In this document: positions 53,609 to 61,933 of the stretch, piece after piece
Layout: every line of letters starts with the position of its first letter
Position numbering within the stretch: the stretch's first letter is position 1
Origin: Xylanimonas cellulosilytica DSM 15894
Lineage (GTDB): Bacteria; Actinomycetota; Actinomycetes; Actinomycetales; Cellulomonadaceae
Direction of reading: 5' to 3'
Length of the DNA stretch: 64,000 bases
Assembly: GCF_000024965.1 (NCBI RefSeq)
Contig: NC_013530.1
Location: forward strand, 62,001 to 126,000
Notes under the pieces: model-generated
The model's input: only the letters and a program-made list of their open reading frames with translations
Databases searched by the model: none
Told to the model about the DNA's origin: nothing
Made by a program: the position numbers and the translations under genes

Positions 53609-55090
53609 TCAGCCGATCCGCTCGCGGCGGCCGAGGATGCCCTGCGGCCTCACCAGCAGCACGAGGATGAGGATCACGAGCGCCGAGGCGTACCGCAGGT
53701 CGCTCGGGAGCACGAGGTTGGACAGCTCGACGACGAGGCCGATGAGGATCGACCCGACGAGGGCGCCGAACGCCGTGCCGAGCCCGCCCAGGGTGACGGC
53801 GGCGAACATGAGCAGCAGCAGCTGCATGCCTAGCGACCAGTTGAACGCGCCGAACGAGACCGCCACGAGGATGCCGGACAGGGCCGCCAGCGTCGTGGAC
53901 ATGATCCACACGACCCGGATGATGCGGTTCGGGTCGATGCCGGTCGCGGCGGCGAGGGCGGGGTTGTCGGAGACGGCGCGGGTGGCCTGGCCGATGCGCG
54001 TGCGGGTCAGCCACAACGCGATCACCACGATGCACACGGTCGCGACCGCCATCGACACCCACGACGCCTGGCTCAGCGTGATCCCGGCGATCCGCAGCGG
54101 CGTGGGGTTGCCCGACAGCACGCGCAGCGACCGCCCGCCGATCACCATCTGGATCGTGAACTGGAGCGCGATCGACAGGCCGATGGTCACGATCATCGCC
54201 TGCATGACGGGGGTCCCGCGGCGCCGCAGCGGCTGCCACAGCGCGGTGTCCTGCACCCACCCGGTCGCACCCGCGATGACGAGCGTCACGGGGATGGCCA
54301 GCCACACCGGTAGGCCCCACACGTTGATGCTCAGGTAGCCGAACATCGCGCCGAGCGTCACCTGCTCGCCGTGCGCGAAGTTCGACAGGCCCGTCGTGCC
54401 GAACACGAGGTTGAGCCCGATCGACGCCAGCGCCAGCAGCAGCCCGAACCGCAGGCCCGACCCGACCTGCTGCCACACCTGGCCCAGCGTCAGCTCGCGT
54501 TGCGAGGCGTCGCCCTCAGGCGTGTCGGCGACCGTCGCGCCGCCGTCCGTCGTGCCCGTCGCCGCGTCGGAGCCCGCCTGGTCGCCTGCCGCGCCGCCCG
54601 TCGCGTCGTCGGCGTCGTCGGGGGTGTCCGACGGCGATGCGGTCTCGGCGGGGGCCGTGGCACCGGCGCCGACGCGGAATGCGGCGTGCGCGGTGGAGCC
54701 GATCTGGCCGGTGACGTCGACGGCGGTGGGTGCGCCGGCCGGGAGCTGCTTGTCGGCGGGCAGCGTGGCCGGGTCGAGGGCCACCGTGTACGTGCCCGCG
54801 CCGGGAAGCTCGGCGGAGACCGGCCCGTCCGGCGAGGTGACGACGTCGACGCTGAAGTCGCCCCCGCTGATCGTCGCGGCCACGTCGCCGATGCGCGTGT
54901 TCTCGGCGTCGAGCACCTGCACGGCCACGCAGGCCACGCCGTCGGGCGTGCAGCCGGTGTCGGCGGCCGCCGTGGCCGGGCTGACCGGCAGCAGGACGGG
55001 GGCGGCGGCGACGGCGAACGCCGCCAGCAGCCGCCGCCACGGCGTGCGGCGCGCCCTCGCCTCGCGAGAGGTCGGTCGGTCCGTGGTCAT
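53609..55090 (-). CDS. livH: Branched-chain-type ABC permease LivH with an exported N-terminal domain
   Basis: A 493-residue LivH against about 295 in the family. Residues 1-45 hold a signal-like segment (RRLLAAFAVAAAPVLLPVSPATAAAD); 46-150 form a strand-rich domain (CTPDGVACVAVQVLDAENTRIGDVAATISGG ... GTYTVALDPATLP) like a carboxypeptidase-regulatory/Ig fold; 150-205 is an acidic Ala/Thr linker; the permease begins near 210 (GLLLALASIGLNLVFGTTGLSNFAHGEQVTLGAMFGYL) with the coupling loop RTRIGQATRAVSDNPALAAATGID. ATG 55090 is the only start with a good signal. The N-domain would lie outside, near the binding protein. Confidence 0.88.
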   Translation of the reverse strand: MTTDRPTSREARARRTPWRRLLAAFAVAAAPVLLPVSPATAAADTGCTPDGVACVAVQVLDAENTRIGDVAATISGGDFSVDVVTSPDGPVSAELPGAGTYTVALDPATLPADKQLPAGAPTAVDVTGQIGSTAHAAFRVGAGATAPAETASPSDTPDDADDATGGAAGDQAGSDAATGTTDGGATVADTPEGDASQRELTLGQVWQQVGSGLRFGLLLALASIGLNLVFGTTGLSNFAHGEQVTLGAMFGYLSINVWGLPVWLAIPVTLVIAGATGWVQDTALWQPLRRRGTPVMQAMIVTIGLSIALQFTIQMVIGGRSLRVLSGNPTPLRIAGITLSQASWVSMAVATVCIVVIALWLTRTRIGQATRAVSDNPALAAATGIDPNRIIRVVWIMSTTLAALSGILVAVSFGAFNWSLGMQLLLLMFAAVTLGGLGTAFGALVGSILIGLVVELSNLVLPSDLRYASALVILILVLLVRPQGILGRRERIG

Positions 55091-55322
55091 CGGCCCTCCG
55101 GTCGGTCGGATCGTGTGCTCGTTCCGCCCGACTCGGTGCGGGGCTGTGCAGCAGAACTGAACGGGCCATGCAGGGAAATACGGGTCGAGCGTGGCCGTGA
55201 GTGTACTGACTGTTTGTGACCGCTGTAACACTCCCGGGTCACACCCAAGGTCACGGTTTCGTCCCGGTCGTGGTTCTGCCGTGGTCGGACCTCGCGGTGC
55301 CCGTGCCGCGTAGCCTGACCAG

Positions 55323-57671
55323 GTGCACGACGCCCCGCCTGTCACCACGACGCCCGACGACGACGCCCCGGCCGCGCCGCCCCTGACCCCCCGGCGACCC
55401 ACCCCGCGCACCCACCACGGCGACGTCGTCATCGACGACTACGAGTGGCTGCGCGACGCCGACGACCCCGCCGTCGTCGCACACCTCCAGGAGCAAGACG
55501 CGTGGACGCGGGCGCGGCTCGCGCACCTGGAGCCGCTGCACGAACGGCTGTTCGCGGAGATCAAGGACCGCACGCTGGAGACGGACCTGTCCGTCCCGGT
55601 GCGGCTCGGCGGGCACTGGTACTACGCGCGGACCGTCGAGGGGCAGCAGTACGCGATCCACGCGCGCGTCCCCGCCGCTGCGGACGGCTGGGAGCCGCCC
55701 GCCCTCTCGCCCGGCGTCGAGCCGGCGGGCGAGCGGGTGCTGCTCGACGAGAACGCGCTCGCCGAGGGGCACGAGTTCTTCGCGCTCGGCGGCACCGAGG
55801 TCTCCGGCGACGGGCGGCTCCTCGCCTACCAGGTCGACACCCAGGGCGACGAGCGGTACGTGCTGCGGTTCCGCGACCTGGCCACGGGGAGCGACCTGCC
55901 CGACGTCGTCGAGGAGACCTCGCCCGGCGTCGCGCTCACGCCCGGGTACGTCTTCTACACGACCGTCGACGACGCCTGGCGGCCGCACCGCGTGTGGCGG
56001 CACCGGCTCGGCAGCCCGTCCGCCGACGACGTCCTGGTGCTCGAGGAGCCCGACGAGCGGTTCTGGGTGGGCGTGGGCCTGACCCGGTCGCAGCGCTTCG
56101 CGCAGGTGGAGCTCGCGTCGAAGGTCACCACCGAGGTGCGGCTGATCGCGGCCGAGGCGCCGACGGCGGAACCGGTCGTGGTGTGGCCGCGCCGCGAGGG
56201 CGTCGAGTACACGGTCGAGGACGCGGGCGCCGAGCTGCTGGTGCTGCACAACTCCGGCGCGGAGAACTTCGAGCTGGTCGCGCTGCCGCTGCCCGACGAC
56301 CTGCAGGCGCCCGGCGCCTCCGCCGCGTTCGCCCCGGAGCGAGCCTCCGTCGTCGTGCCGCACGACCCGGCCGTACGCCTGGATGGCGTTGACGCGTTCG
56401 CCCGCCACCTGGTGCTGAGCTACCGCCGCGACGCCACCCCCCGCGTCGCGATCGCCGCCTACCCGAGCCCGGTGGTTGAGCCGCTGCCGGTGGTTGAGCC
56501 GCTTCCGGTGGTTGAGCCTGTCGAAACCACGCCCCCGGTGGTCGACCCGCCCCCGGTGGTTGAGCCTGTCGAAACCACCCCACCCCCGACCCGCACACCG
56601 CCCGCCCTCCTCACCTGGCGCGAGATCACCACCGGCGAGACCCTCGAAGCCGTCCAGCTCGACGCGTCCCCCATGCTCGACCAGCCGATGGTCCGCGTCG
56701 TCGTCGAGTCGTTCACCACCCCACGCACGGTCTACGACGTCGTGCTGGCCACGGGCGAGCTGATCCTGCGCAAGCGACAGCCGGTCCTGGGCGGCTACAC
56801 CCCATCCGACTACGCCCAGACCCGCGCCTGGGCAACGGCCCCGGACGGCACGCAGATCCCGATCTCGCTGGTGTGGCGGCGTGATCGGTTCGTGGGCTCG
56901 GTGCCGGTTCGTGGGTCCGAGCCCACGAACCGGCACCGAACCCACGAACCGACGGGGCCTGCGCCCCTTCTTCTCTACGGGTACGGGGCCTACGAGTACT
57001 CGCTCGATCCCTGGTTCTCCGTGCCGCGGTTGTCGCTGCTCGACCGTGGCGTGGTGTTCGCCGTCGCGCACGTGCGGGGCGGCGGCGAGCTCGGGCGGCG
57101 CTGGTACGACGACGGGAAGCTGCTCGCGAAGCGCAACACGTTCACCGACTTCGTCGCCGTCGCCCAGCACCTCGTGGACACCGGGTGGACGACGCCGCAG
57201 CGGCTCGCGGCCGAGGGCGGGTCCGCGGGCGGGCTGCTCATGGGTGCCGTCGCGAACCTCGCACCGCACCTGTTCGCGGGCATCCACGCGGCCGTCCCCT
57301 TCGTCGACCCGCTGACGTCGATCCTCGACCCGTCCCTGCCGCTGACCGTCACCGAGTGGGAGGAGTGGGGCAACCCGCTCGACGACCCGGACGTGTACGC
57401 GTACATGAAGGGCTACACGCCGTACGAGAACGTCCCCGCCGACGCCTCCGCGTACCCGCCGATCCTCGCGACGACGTCGCTGCACGACACCCGCGTGCTG
57501 TACGTCGAACCCGCCAAGTGGGTCGCGCGGCTGCGTGCCGCGGGCGCCCCGGCGCTGCTGCGCATCGAGATGTCGGCCGGGCACGGCGGGGTGTCCGGCC
57601 GGTACTCGCGCTGGCGGCAGATCGCGGAGGAGAACGCCTGGCTCCTCGACGTGCTGGGCGCGGCGGACTGA
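55323..57671 (+). CDS. S9 family oligopeptidase (prolyl oligopeptidase/oligopeptidase B) with repeat insertions
   Basis: A 782-residue serine peptidase of the PtrB group; typical length is near 700. The N-terminal part is a propeller; the catalytic domain has GYGAYEYSLDPWFS, GGSAGGLLMG with the nucleophile Ser (about residue 634) and a C-terminal SAGHGG with the His. Two insertions break the usual pattern: about 382-422, VVEP-rich and coded by R1 repeats, in the propeller; and about 520-546, VGSVPVRGSEPTNRHRTHEP, coded by the R2 palindrome just before the catalytic domain. GTG 55323 starts the protein. It cleaves short peptides after basic or Pro residues. Confidence 0.88.
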   Translation: MHDAPPVTTTPDDDAPAAPPLTPRRPTPRTHHGDVVIDDYEWLRDADDPAVVAHLQEQDAWTRARLAHLEPLHERLFAEIKDRTLETDLSVPVRLGGHWYYARTVEGQQYAIHARVPAAADGWEPPALSPGVEPAGERVLLDENALAEGHEFFALGGTEVSGDGRLLAYQVDTQGDERYVLRFRDLATGSDLPDVVEETSPGVALTPGYVFYTTVDDAWRPHRVWRHRLGSPSADDVLVLEEPDERFWVGVGLTRSQRFAQVELASKVTTEVRLIAAEAPTAEPVVVWPRREGVEYTVEDAGAELLVLHNSGAENFELVALPLPDDLQAPGASAAFAPERASVVVPHDPAVRLDGVDAFARHLVLSYRRDATPRVAIAAYPSPVVEPLPVVEPLPVVEPVETTPPVVDPPPVVEPVETTPPPTRTPPALLTWREITTGETLEAVQLDASPMLDQPMVRVVVESFTTPRTVYDVVLATGELILRKRQPVLGGYTPSDYAQTRAWATAPDGTQIPISLVWRRDRFVGSVPVRGSEPTNRHRTHEPTGPAPLLLYGYGAYEYSLDPWFSVPRLSLLDRGVVFAVAHVRGGGELGRRWYDDGKLLAKRNTFTDFVAVAQHLVDTGWTTPQRLAAEGGSAGGLLMGAVANLAPHLFAGIHAAVPFVDPLTSILDPSLPLTVTEWEEWGNPLDDPDVYAYMKGYTPYENVPADASAYPPILATTSLHDTRVLYVEPAKWVARLRAAGAPALLRIEMSAGHGGVSGRYSRWRQIAEENAWLLDVLGAAD
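56471..56578. repeat. R1 repeats inside the S9 peptidase gene
   Basis: Full copies at 56507-56530 and 56555-56578 and truncated GGTGGTTGAGCC units at 56471 and 56489; they encode [15 protein letters not shown] in frame. Confidence 0.9.
56886..56951. repeat. 66-bp R2 palindrome inside the S9 peptidase gene
   Basis: Two GGTTCGTGGG units and their inverted forms build a near-perfect palindrome (one or two mismatches) whose units are shared with the pxpA 3' end. It is 22 codons long and keeps the frame. Confidence 0.88.
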
Positions 57672-57723
57672 CGTTCCCATCGCCGGCTCACCGGCTCGTC
57701 GCGGCTCACCGGCTCGTCGCGGC

Positions 57724-58980
57724 TCACCGGGTCAGGCGGCGGGCCGCGTCGTCGACCTTGGTCGCGAAGGCCGGGTCCGACTCCGCGCGGGCCAGGAGGG
57801 CGTCGAGCATCTCGTCCGCCACGGTCGGGTCGGCGCTCGCCAGGACGACGTCGACGCCCGCGTCGATCGCCAGCACCGCGCGATCGCCCGGAGACCACGC
57901 CTGCACCTGCGCGGCCGCCGAGACGTCGTCCGTGATGACGACGCCGTCGAACCCGAGGCGGTCGCGCAGCAGCCCCACCACGGTCGGGGAGAACGCGGCC
58001 GGCCGCTCCGGGTCGATGAGCCCGTACACCGCCGTCGACATCATGACCCACGGCCGTGGTTCCGCCGACGACGCCGCGAGCACGTCGCGGAACACTCCGA
58101 CGGATGCGTCGTCGGCGGTGGTGACGGCGTCGACGACGTCGGCCGACGTGTCCGTGTTGGCGGTGACCCGGCCGAGCCCGGGGAAGTGCTTGAGGGTGGG
58201 GACGACGCCCGCGTCCTGCATGCCGGCGGCGAACGCCCCGGCGCCCGCGACGACCTCCGCCGCCGTGCTCCCGTAGTTGCGGTCGAACGCACCGATGGGC
58301 GGGTTGGCGGCGCCGATGTCGGCCGGGACGAGGTCGGCGACCGGGCCGAGGTTGACGTCGACCCCGGCCGCGGCAAGCTGCGCGCCCCAGCCTGCGGCCT
58401 GCGCCCGCAGGTCGGGCAGGCCGAGCTGCTCGACCGCCGACGGCATCGCGTCGAAGCCCGGCCCTTGGAGCACCTGGACCCGGCCGCCCTCCTGGTCGGT
58501 GGCGACCAGCAGCCCGGGCGGGTCGGTGGCGACCAGCAGCCCGGGCGGGTCGGTGGCCAGGGTGCGCAGCGGGTCGACGATCGCCCGCACCTGCTCGACC
58601 GGTTCGTGCGAGCGGCCGTGCAGGAAGACCCCGCCGACGTGCCGCTCCGCGACGAGCCGCGCGGTCAGGTCGGAGTCACCGTCGAGCGGGCGGCCCACCA
58701 TGAGCAGCCGCCCCACCTTCTGCTCGAGGGTCCAGCCCGCGATCGGGTCGGCCTCCGACGGCGTGGGGCTCGGGGCCGGCGTCGTCGTCGGGCTCGATGA
58801 GGGGGAGGGCGACGGCGCGGGCGGCGCCGTCGGGCTGGGGCTTGGCGATGGCGACGCCGTGACCGGGGGTGCGGGTGACGGCGTCGCCGCACCTCCACCG
58901 GCGCACGACGCCAGCATCCCGACGACGGCGAGGCCCATCGCGGCGACGGCGGTCGCCGTGCGGGACCGCGCCCGGGGCAT
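57724..58980 (-). CDS. GH3 beta-N-acetylglucosaminidase-like lipoprotein (NagZ family)
   Basis: A 418-residue lipoprotein. Lipobox LASC (about residues 23-26) is followed by a Ser/Pro linker to residue 80. The GH3 domain starts WTLEQKVGRLLMVG and has ATDQEGGRVQVL, NLGPVADL, KHFPGLG-x-V (catalytic His/Lys loop) and VVITDDVSAAA with the nucleophile Asp. The chain LLVATDPPGLLVATDQEGG holds an exact 9-residue duplication from a 27-bp tandem repeat. It removes terminal N-acetylglucosamine, probably from wall fragments. ATG 58980 overlaps the upstream gene stop. Confidence 0.87.
   Translation of the reverse strand: MPRARSRTATAVAAMGLAVVGMLASCAGGGAATPSPAPPVTASPSPSPSPTAPPAPSPSPSSSPTTTPAPSPTPSEADPIAGWTLEQKVGRLLMVGRPLDGDSDLTARLVAERHVGGVFLHGRSHEPVEQVRAIVDPLRTLATDPPGLLVATDPPGLLVATDQEGGRVQVLQGPGFDAMPSAVEQLGLPDLRAQAAGWGAQLAAAGVDVNLGPVADLVPADIGAANPPIGAFDRNYGSTAAEVVAGAGAFAAGMQDAGVVPTLKHFPGLGRVTANTDTSADVVDAVTTADDASVGVFRDVLAASSAEPRPWVMMSTAVYGLIDPERPAAFSPTVVGLLRDRLGFDGVVITDDVSAAAQVQAWSPGDRAVLAIDAGVDVVLASADPTVADEMLDALLARAESDPAFATKVDDAARRLTR
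58495..58548 (-). repeat. 27-bp tandem duplication in the GH3 gene
   Basis: Two exact 27-bp units at 58495-58521 and 58522-58548, with a third partial start, encoding DPPGLLVAT twice just before the conserved DQEGGR strand. Confidence 0.9.
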
Positions 58981-59414
58981 CAGCGGCGGCGCACCCCGTC
59001 GGAGTGCGCGAGCGTGGAGAGCGCCTGCGACCACTGGTGCTCGGCGTTGCCGGCGCGCTCGGCGGACGCGATGTTCTCCTGCACCACCTCGACCCGGGTG
59101 CCGCCGTCGACGGCCTCCAGGGTGATCCGGATGTCGTGGTAGTTCTCCGGCACGTCCTCGAGGCCCGACAGGGGCGAGAAGTGCGTGAAGTGCATGAGGC
59201 GGGCCCGCTCGAACGCGAGCACGGTGCCGTGGTCCTCGAACTGGCGGCCGAAGAAGTGGCCCTCGAACGTGACCGGGCTGCCCACCTGGAAGTCGGTCTC
59301 GATGTTGGCCCCGAGCATCCACCGGGCGCCCGGGTGCAGAAGCTCGGCCCAGACGCGCGCGGGCGGCTCGGCGACGAAGGTCGAGACGGTCACGGTGTGC
59401 CGGTCGCTGCTCAT
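58980..59414 (-). CDS. SRPBCC/AHSA1-family lipid-binding-fold protein
   Basis: A 144-residue START-like protein: VSTFVAEPPARVWAELLHPGARWMLG, a central strand set, TRVEVVQENIASAERAGNAEHQWSQALSTL forming the C-terminal helix. The fold binds small hydrophobic ligands; the function is unknown. Its stop overlaps the GH3 start (ATGA). A hairpin (59437-59465) precedes its promoter. Confidence 0.85.
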   Translation of the reverse strand: MSSDRHTVTVSTFVAEPPARVWAELLHPGARWMLGANIETDFQVGSPVTFEGHFFGRQFEDHGTVLAFERARLMHFTHFSPLSGLEDVPENYHDIRITLEAVDGGTRVEVVQENIASAERAGNAEHQWSQALSTLAHSDGVRRR

Positions 59415-59436
59415 GTGACGAACCTAGCGCCGGCCA

Positions 59437-59465
59437 CCCGCGCCGTCGAAACGGGACGGCGCGGG
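59437..59465 (-). terminator. Hairpin between aldolase-like and SRPBCC genes
   Basis: Perfect 11-bp arms (CCCGCGCCGTC at 59437-59447, complement at 59455-59465) with a 7-base loop. It is downstream of the minus-strand lyase gene, so it is a likely terminator. Confidence 0.6.
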
Positions 59466-59513
59466 CCGTCACGCACCCCGCATATCCCTCGCGAGCCCTC
59501 ACCTGCCCCACAA

Positions 59514-59552
59514 GCCTTCGCGAGGTAGTACGGCGTACTACCTCGCGAAGGC
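59514..59552. repeat. Perfect palindrome spanning a stop codon
   Basis: 18-bp arms at 59514-59531 and 59535-59552 with a 3-base centre; the TAG stop of the aldolase-like gene (59538-59540) lies within the right arm. The last codons DAFAR are palindrome sequence. Confidence 0.85.
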
Positions 59553-60674
59553 GTCGGCGCGCAGCGCGACGGCGAGTGCTGCGACGAAGGCGTCGACGTC
59601 GGCGTCCGTCGTGGCCCAGCTGCACATCCAGCGCACCTCGACCCGGTCCGGGGTCTCGCCGTCGGCCCAGTCGTAGAAGCGGGTCTGCTCGCGCAGGCGG
59701 TCGGCGGCGGCGCGGGGGAGCGTGGCGAACACGGCGTTGGCCTGCGTGGGCCGGGTGACGCGGACGGTGTCGCCCAGCGTCTCGACGCCCGCGCGCAGGC
59801 GCTGCGCGGCGGCGTTGGCGGCGTGGGCGTTGCGCAGCCAGAGCGGGACGGCGCCCGGTTCCGGAGCGGCGTCGCCGTCGACCGGCGCACCGAACATCGC
59901 GAGGAGCTGCGCGGACAGGTACCGGGCCTTGGAGGCGAGCTGCATGGTCGACTTGCGCAGGTACGGCACCGCCTCGGCGGCGGCCTGCCGAGCGGCGGCC
60001 GCCCCCGGCGTCGGGGCGTCGTCAGGCCCGAGGACGACGACCGCCTCGCCGAGCAGGCCGCCGTTCTTCGCGGCGCCGAGCGAGAGGATGTCGACGCCGA
60101 CGTCGGTGGTCAGTGCGCGCAGGCCGACGCCGAGGAACGCGGCGGCGTTGGCGAGCCGCGAGCCGTCCAGGTGCACGGCGAGGCCCAGCGCGTGGGCGGC
60201 CGCGACGAGCGCCCGCAGCTCCTCGACCGTGTACACCGTGCCGAGCTCGGTGGCCTGCGTCAGCGTGAGCACCTGCGGCTGCGCGCGGTGCACGTCGCCG
60301 AGCTCGCCGGCCCACGCGGTGACGTCGTCGGGGCTCAGCTTCCCGTCGCGCGAGGTGCGGGTGAGCAGCTTGAGCCCGCCGACGCGCTCCGGTGCACCGT
60401 TCTCGTCGGTGTGCGCGTGCGCGACGTCAGAGGCCACCACGCCCGCCCAGCGCGACGTCGTCGCCATCAGGCTGACGACGTTCGCGCCCGTGCCGTTGAG
60501 CACGGGGAACGCGCGGGCGCCGGCGCCGAAGATCTCGCCGATCCTGGCGTCCAGGCGCTCCGTCCACGGGTCGTCCCCGTACGCGACGGCGTAACCCTCG
60601 TTGGCCGCCGCGACCGCGGCGAGCACCTCGGGGTGGGCGGGGGCGTAGTTGTCGGAGCCGAAGGGTGGCAGCAC
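59538..60674 (-). CDS. L-threonine aldolase / beta-eliminating lyase family, PLP-dependent
   Basis: A 378-residue fold-type I PLP enzyme. FGSDNYAPAHPEVLAAVAAANEG starts it; VLNGTGANVVSLM, HLDGSRLANAAAFLG (cofactor Asp and Arg) and LGAAKNGGLLGEAV with the Schiff-base Lys follow; the C-terminus has RVEVRWMCSWATTDADVD. The family cleaves threonine or allo-threonine to glycine and acetaldehyde. GTG 60674 is chosen as the family begins there. The gene ends inside a palindrome. Confidence 0.87.
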   Translation of the reverse strand: MLPPFGSDNYAPAHPEVLAAVAAANEGYAVAYGDDPWTERLDARIGEIFGAGARAFPVLNGTGANVVSLMATTSRWAGVVASDVAHAHTDENGAPERVGGLKLLTRTSRDGKLSPDDVTAWAGELGDVHRAQPQVLTLTQATELGTVYTVEELRALVAAAHALGLAVHLDGSRLANAAAFLGVGLRALTTDVGVDILSLGAAKNGGLLGEAVVVLGPDDAPTPGAAAARQAAAEAVPYLRKSTMQLASKARYLSAQLLAMFGAPVDGDAAPEPGAVPLWLRNAHAANAAAQRLRAGVETLGDTVRVTRPTQANAVFATLPRAAADRLREQTRFYDWADGETPDRVEVRWMCSWATTDADVDAFVAALAVALRADAFAR

Positions 60675-60703
60675 CCGGTCAGCGTAGGCCGGGAGCGGCA
60701 CGG

Positions 60704-61756
60704 TCAGGTGCGGGCGGCGGAGGCCGGCGCGCTCGTGCTGTCGCGGACAGTCAGGGACGTGGCGAGCTCGACGTGGCGCGACGCGGGGCGGCGTCCCTCT
60801 GCCATCGCGAGGACGGTCTGGACCGCCATCCGTCCCATGCCCTCGAGGTGCTGGTGGACGGTCGTCAGCGGCGGCGTCGTCCACGCCGCCTGCGGTGTGT
60901 CGTCGAAGCCGGTGACGCTGAGCTGGTCCGGCACCCGGATGCCGAGCGCGTGAGCTGTGGCGAGCACGCCGACGGCGATCTCGTCGTCGGCCGCCATGAT
61001 CGCGGTGGGCGGTTCGGCCGCGGTGAGGAGCTCGCGCGCGTGCCGGGCACCGACGGACACGTCGAACTGGTCCGACCGGATGAGGGCGGGGTCGACCTCG
61101 AGTCCGGCGGCGTCGAGCGCAGCCTGGTAGCCGTAGAGCCGGTCGCGGGCCGCGTCGGACGCCTCCGGACCGCCGATCCACGCGATGCGCCGATGGCCGA
61201 GGCCGAGGAGGTGCTCGGTCGCGGTGCGTGCTCCGGCCCAGTTGCTCGAACCGACGCTCACCATGCGGCGGTGGCGGGTGTCCACCGGGTCGACGATGAC
61301 GAACGGCAGGCTGGCGTCGCTCGCGGCGTCGATGAGCCCGTCCGGCTCCGAGAGCGTGAGCCCCACGATGCCGACGACGCCGGCTGCGCGCTGGTCGGCG
61401 ATCCACTCGCGGGCGACGGCCCGTTGGGTGCGTGCGGACCGCTCGGGGGCGAGCCGCGTGAGCAGGTCGAGGTGCCCGTCGCTGGCCGCGGCGAGCGCAC
61501 CCTGGAGGACGCCCAGGATGTAGGGCGACGCGGGGATGTCGAAGACGACGGCCAGAGCCCGCCGGCCCGAGGTGGTCGCGGGCGCCGTCGTCGGGCGGTA
61601 GCCGAGCTCGGTGACAGCGGTCAGGACACGCTCGCGGGTCGTGGCCGACACGTCGTCGCGGCCGTTGAGCGCCTTGGAGACGGTCGCCTTGGAGACGCCG
61701 GCAGCGGCGGCGACGTCGGCATGGGTGGCGCGCCGACGGCGAGGGTCACTCGACAT
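60704..61756 (-). CDS. LacI-family regulator of the GH39 xylosidase gene
   Basis: A 350-residue LacI repressor: N-terminal HTH (THADVAAAAGVSKATVSKALNGR) and hinge, effector domain with LSVTGFDDTPQAAWTTPPLTTVHQH. It is divergent from the beta-xylosidase gene and two matching operator-like sites lie between them, so it probably represses both, with a xylo-oligosaccharide as inducer (inferred). Confidence 0.9.
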   Translation of the reverse strand: MSSDPRRRRATHADVAAAAGVSKATVSKALNGRDDVSATTRERVLTAVTELGYRPTTAPATTSGRRALAVVFDIPASPYILGVLQGALAAASDGHLDLLTRLAPERSARTQRAVAREWIADQRAAGVVGIVGLTLSEPDGLIDAASDASLPFVIVDPVDTRHRRMVSVGSSNWAGARTATEHLLGLGHRRIAWIGGPEASDAARDRLYGYQAALDAAGLEVDPALIRSDQFDVSVGARHARELLTAAEPPTAIMAADDEIAVGVLATAHALGIRVPDQLSVTGFDDTPQAAWTTPPLTTVHQHLEGMGRMAVQTVLAMAEGRRPASRHVELATSLTVRDSTSAPASAART

Positions 61757-61770
61757 GGGACTCCTTCGAA

Positions 61771-61785
61771 CCGAAACAGTTTCGG
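61771..61785. promoter_or_regulatory. LacI operator O1
   Basis: A perfect dyad CCGAAACAGTTTCGG centred on one A, 14 bases upstream of the LacI start. Its form matches known LacI-type operators of actinobacterial hemicellulose genes. Confidence 0.65.
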
Positions 61786-61872
61786 GATCACTGGGTGCTC
61801 AGGGCGGGCAGAATCGGCCAGGGTGTTGCCCCTTTGGTCGACGGGCCCTATCGTGAAGCCACGATACACGTT

Positions 61873-61887
61873 GCGAAACAGATTCGG
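61873..61887. promoter_or_regulatory. LacI operator O2
   Basis: GCGAAACAGATTCGG, a one- to two-base variant of O1, about 47 bases before the xylosidase start and next to a -10-like GATACA (61863-61868). Confidence 0.6.
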
Positions 61888-61933
61888 AACATGGGCTCCG
61901 CGGATGTTGCCCTGCTGACCAAGGGAGGTCTTG

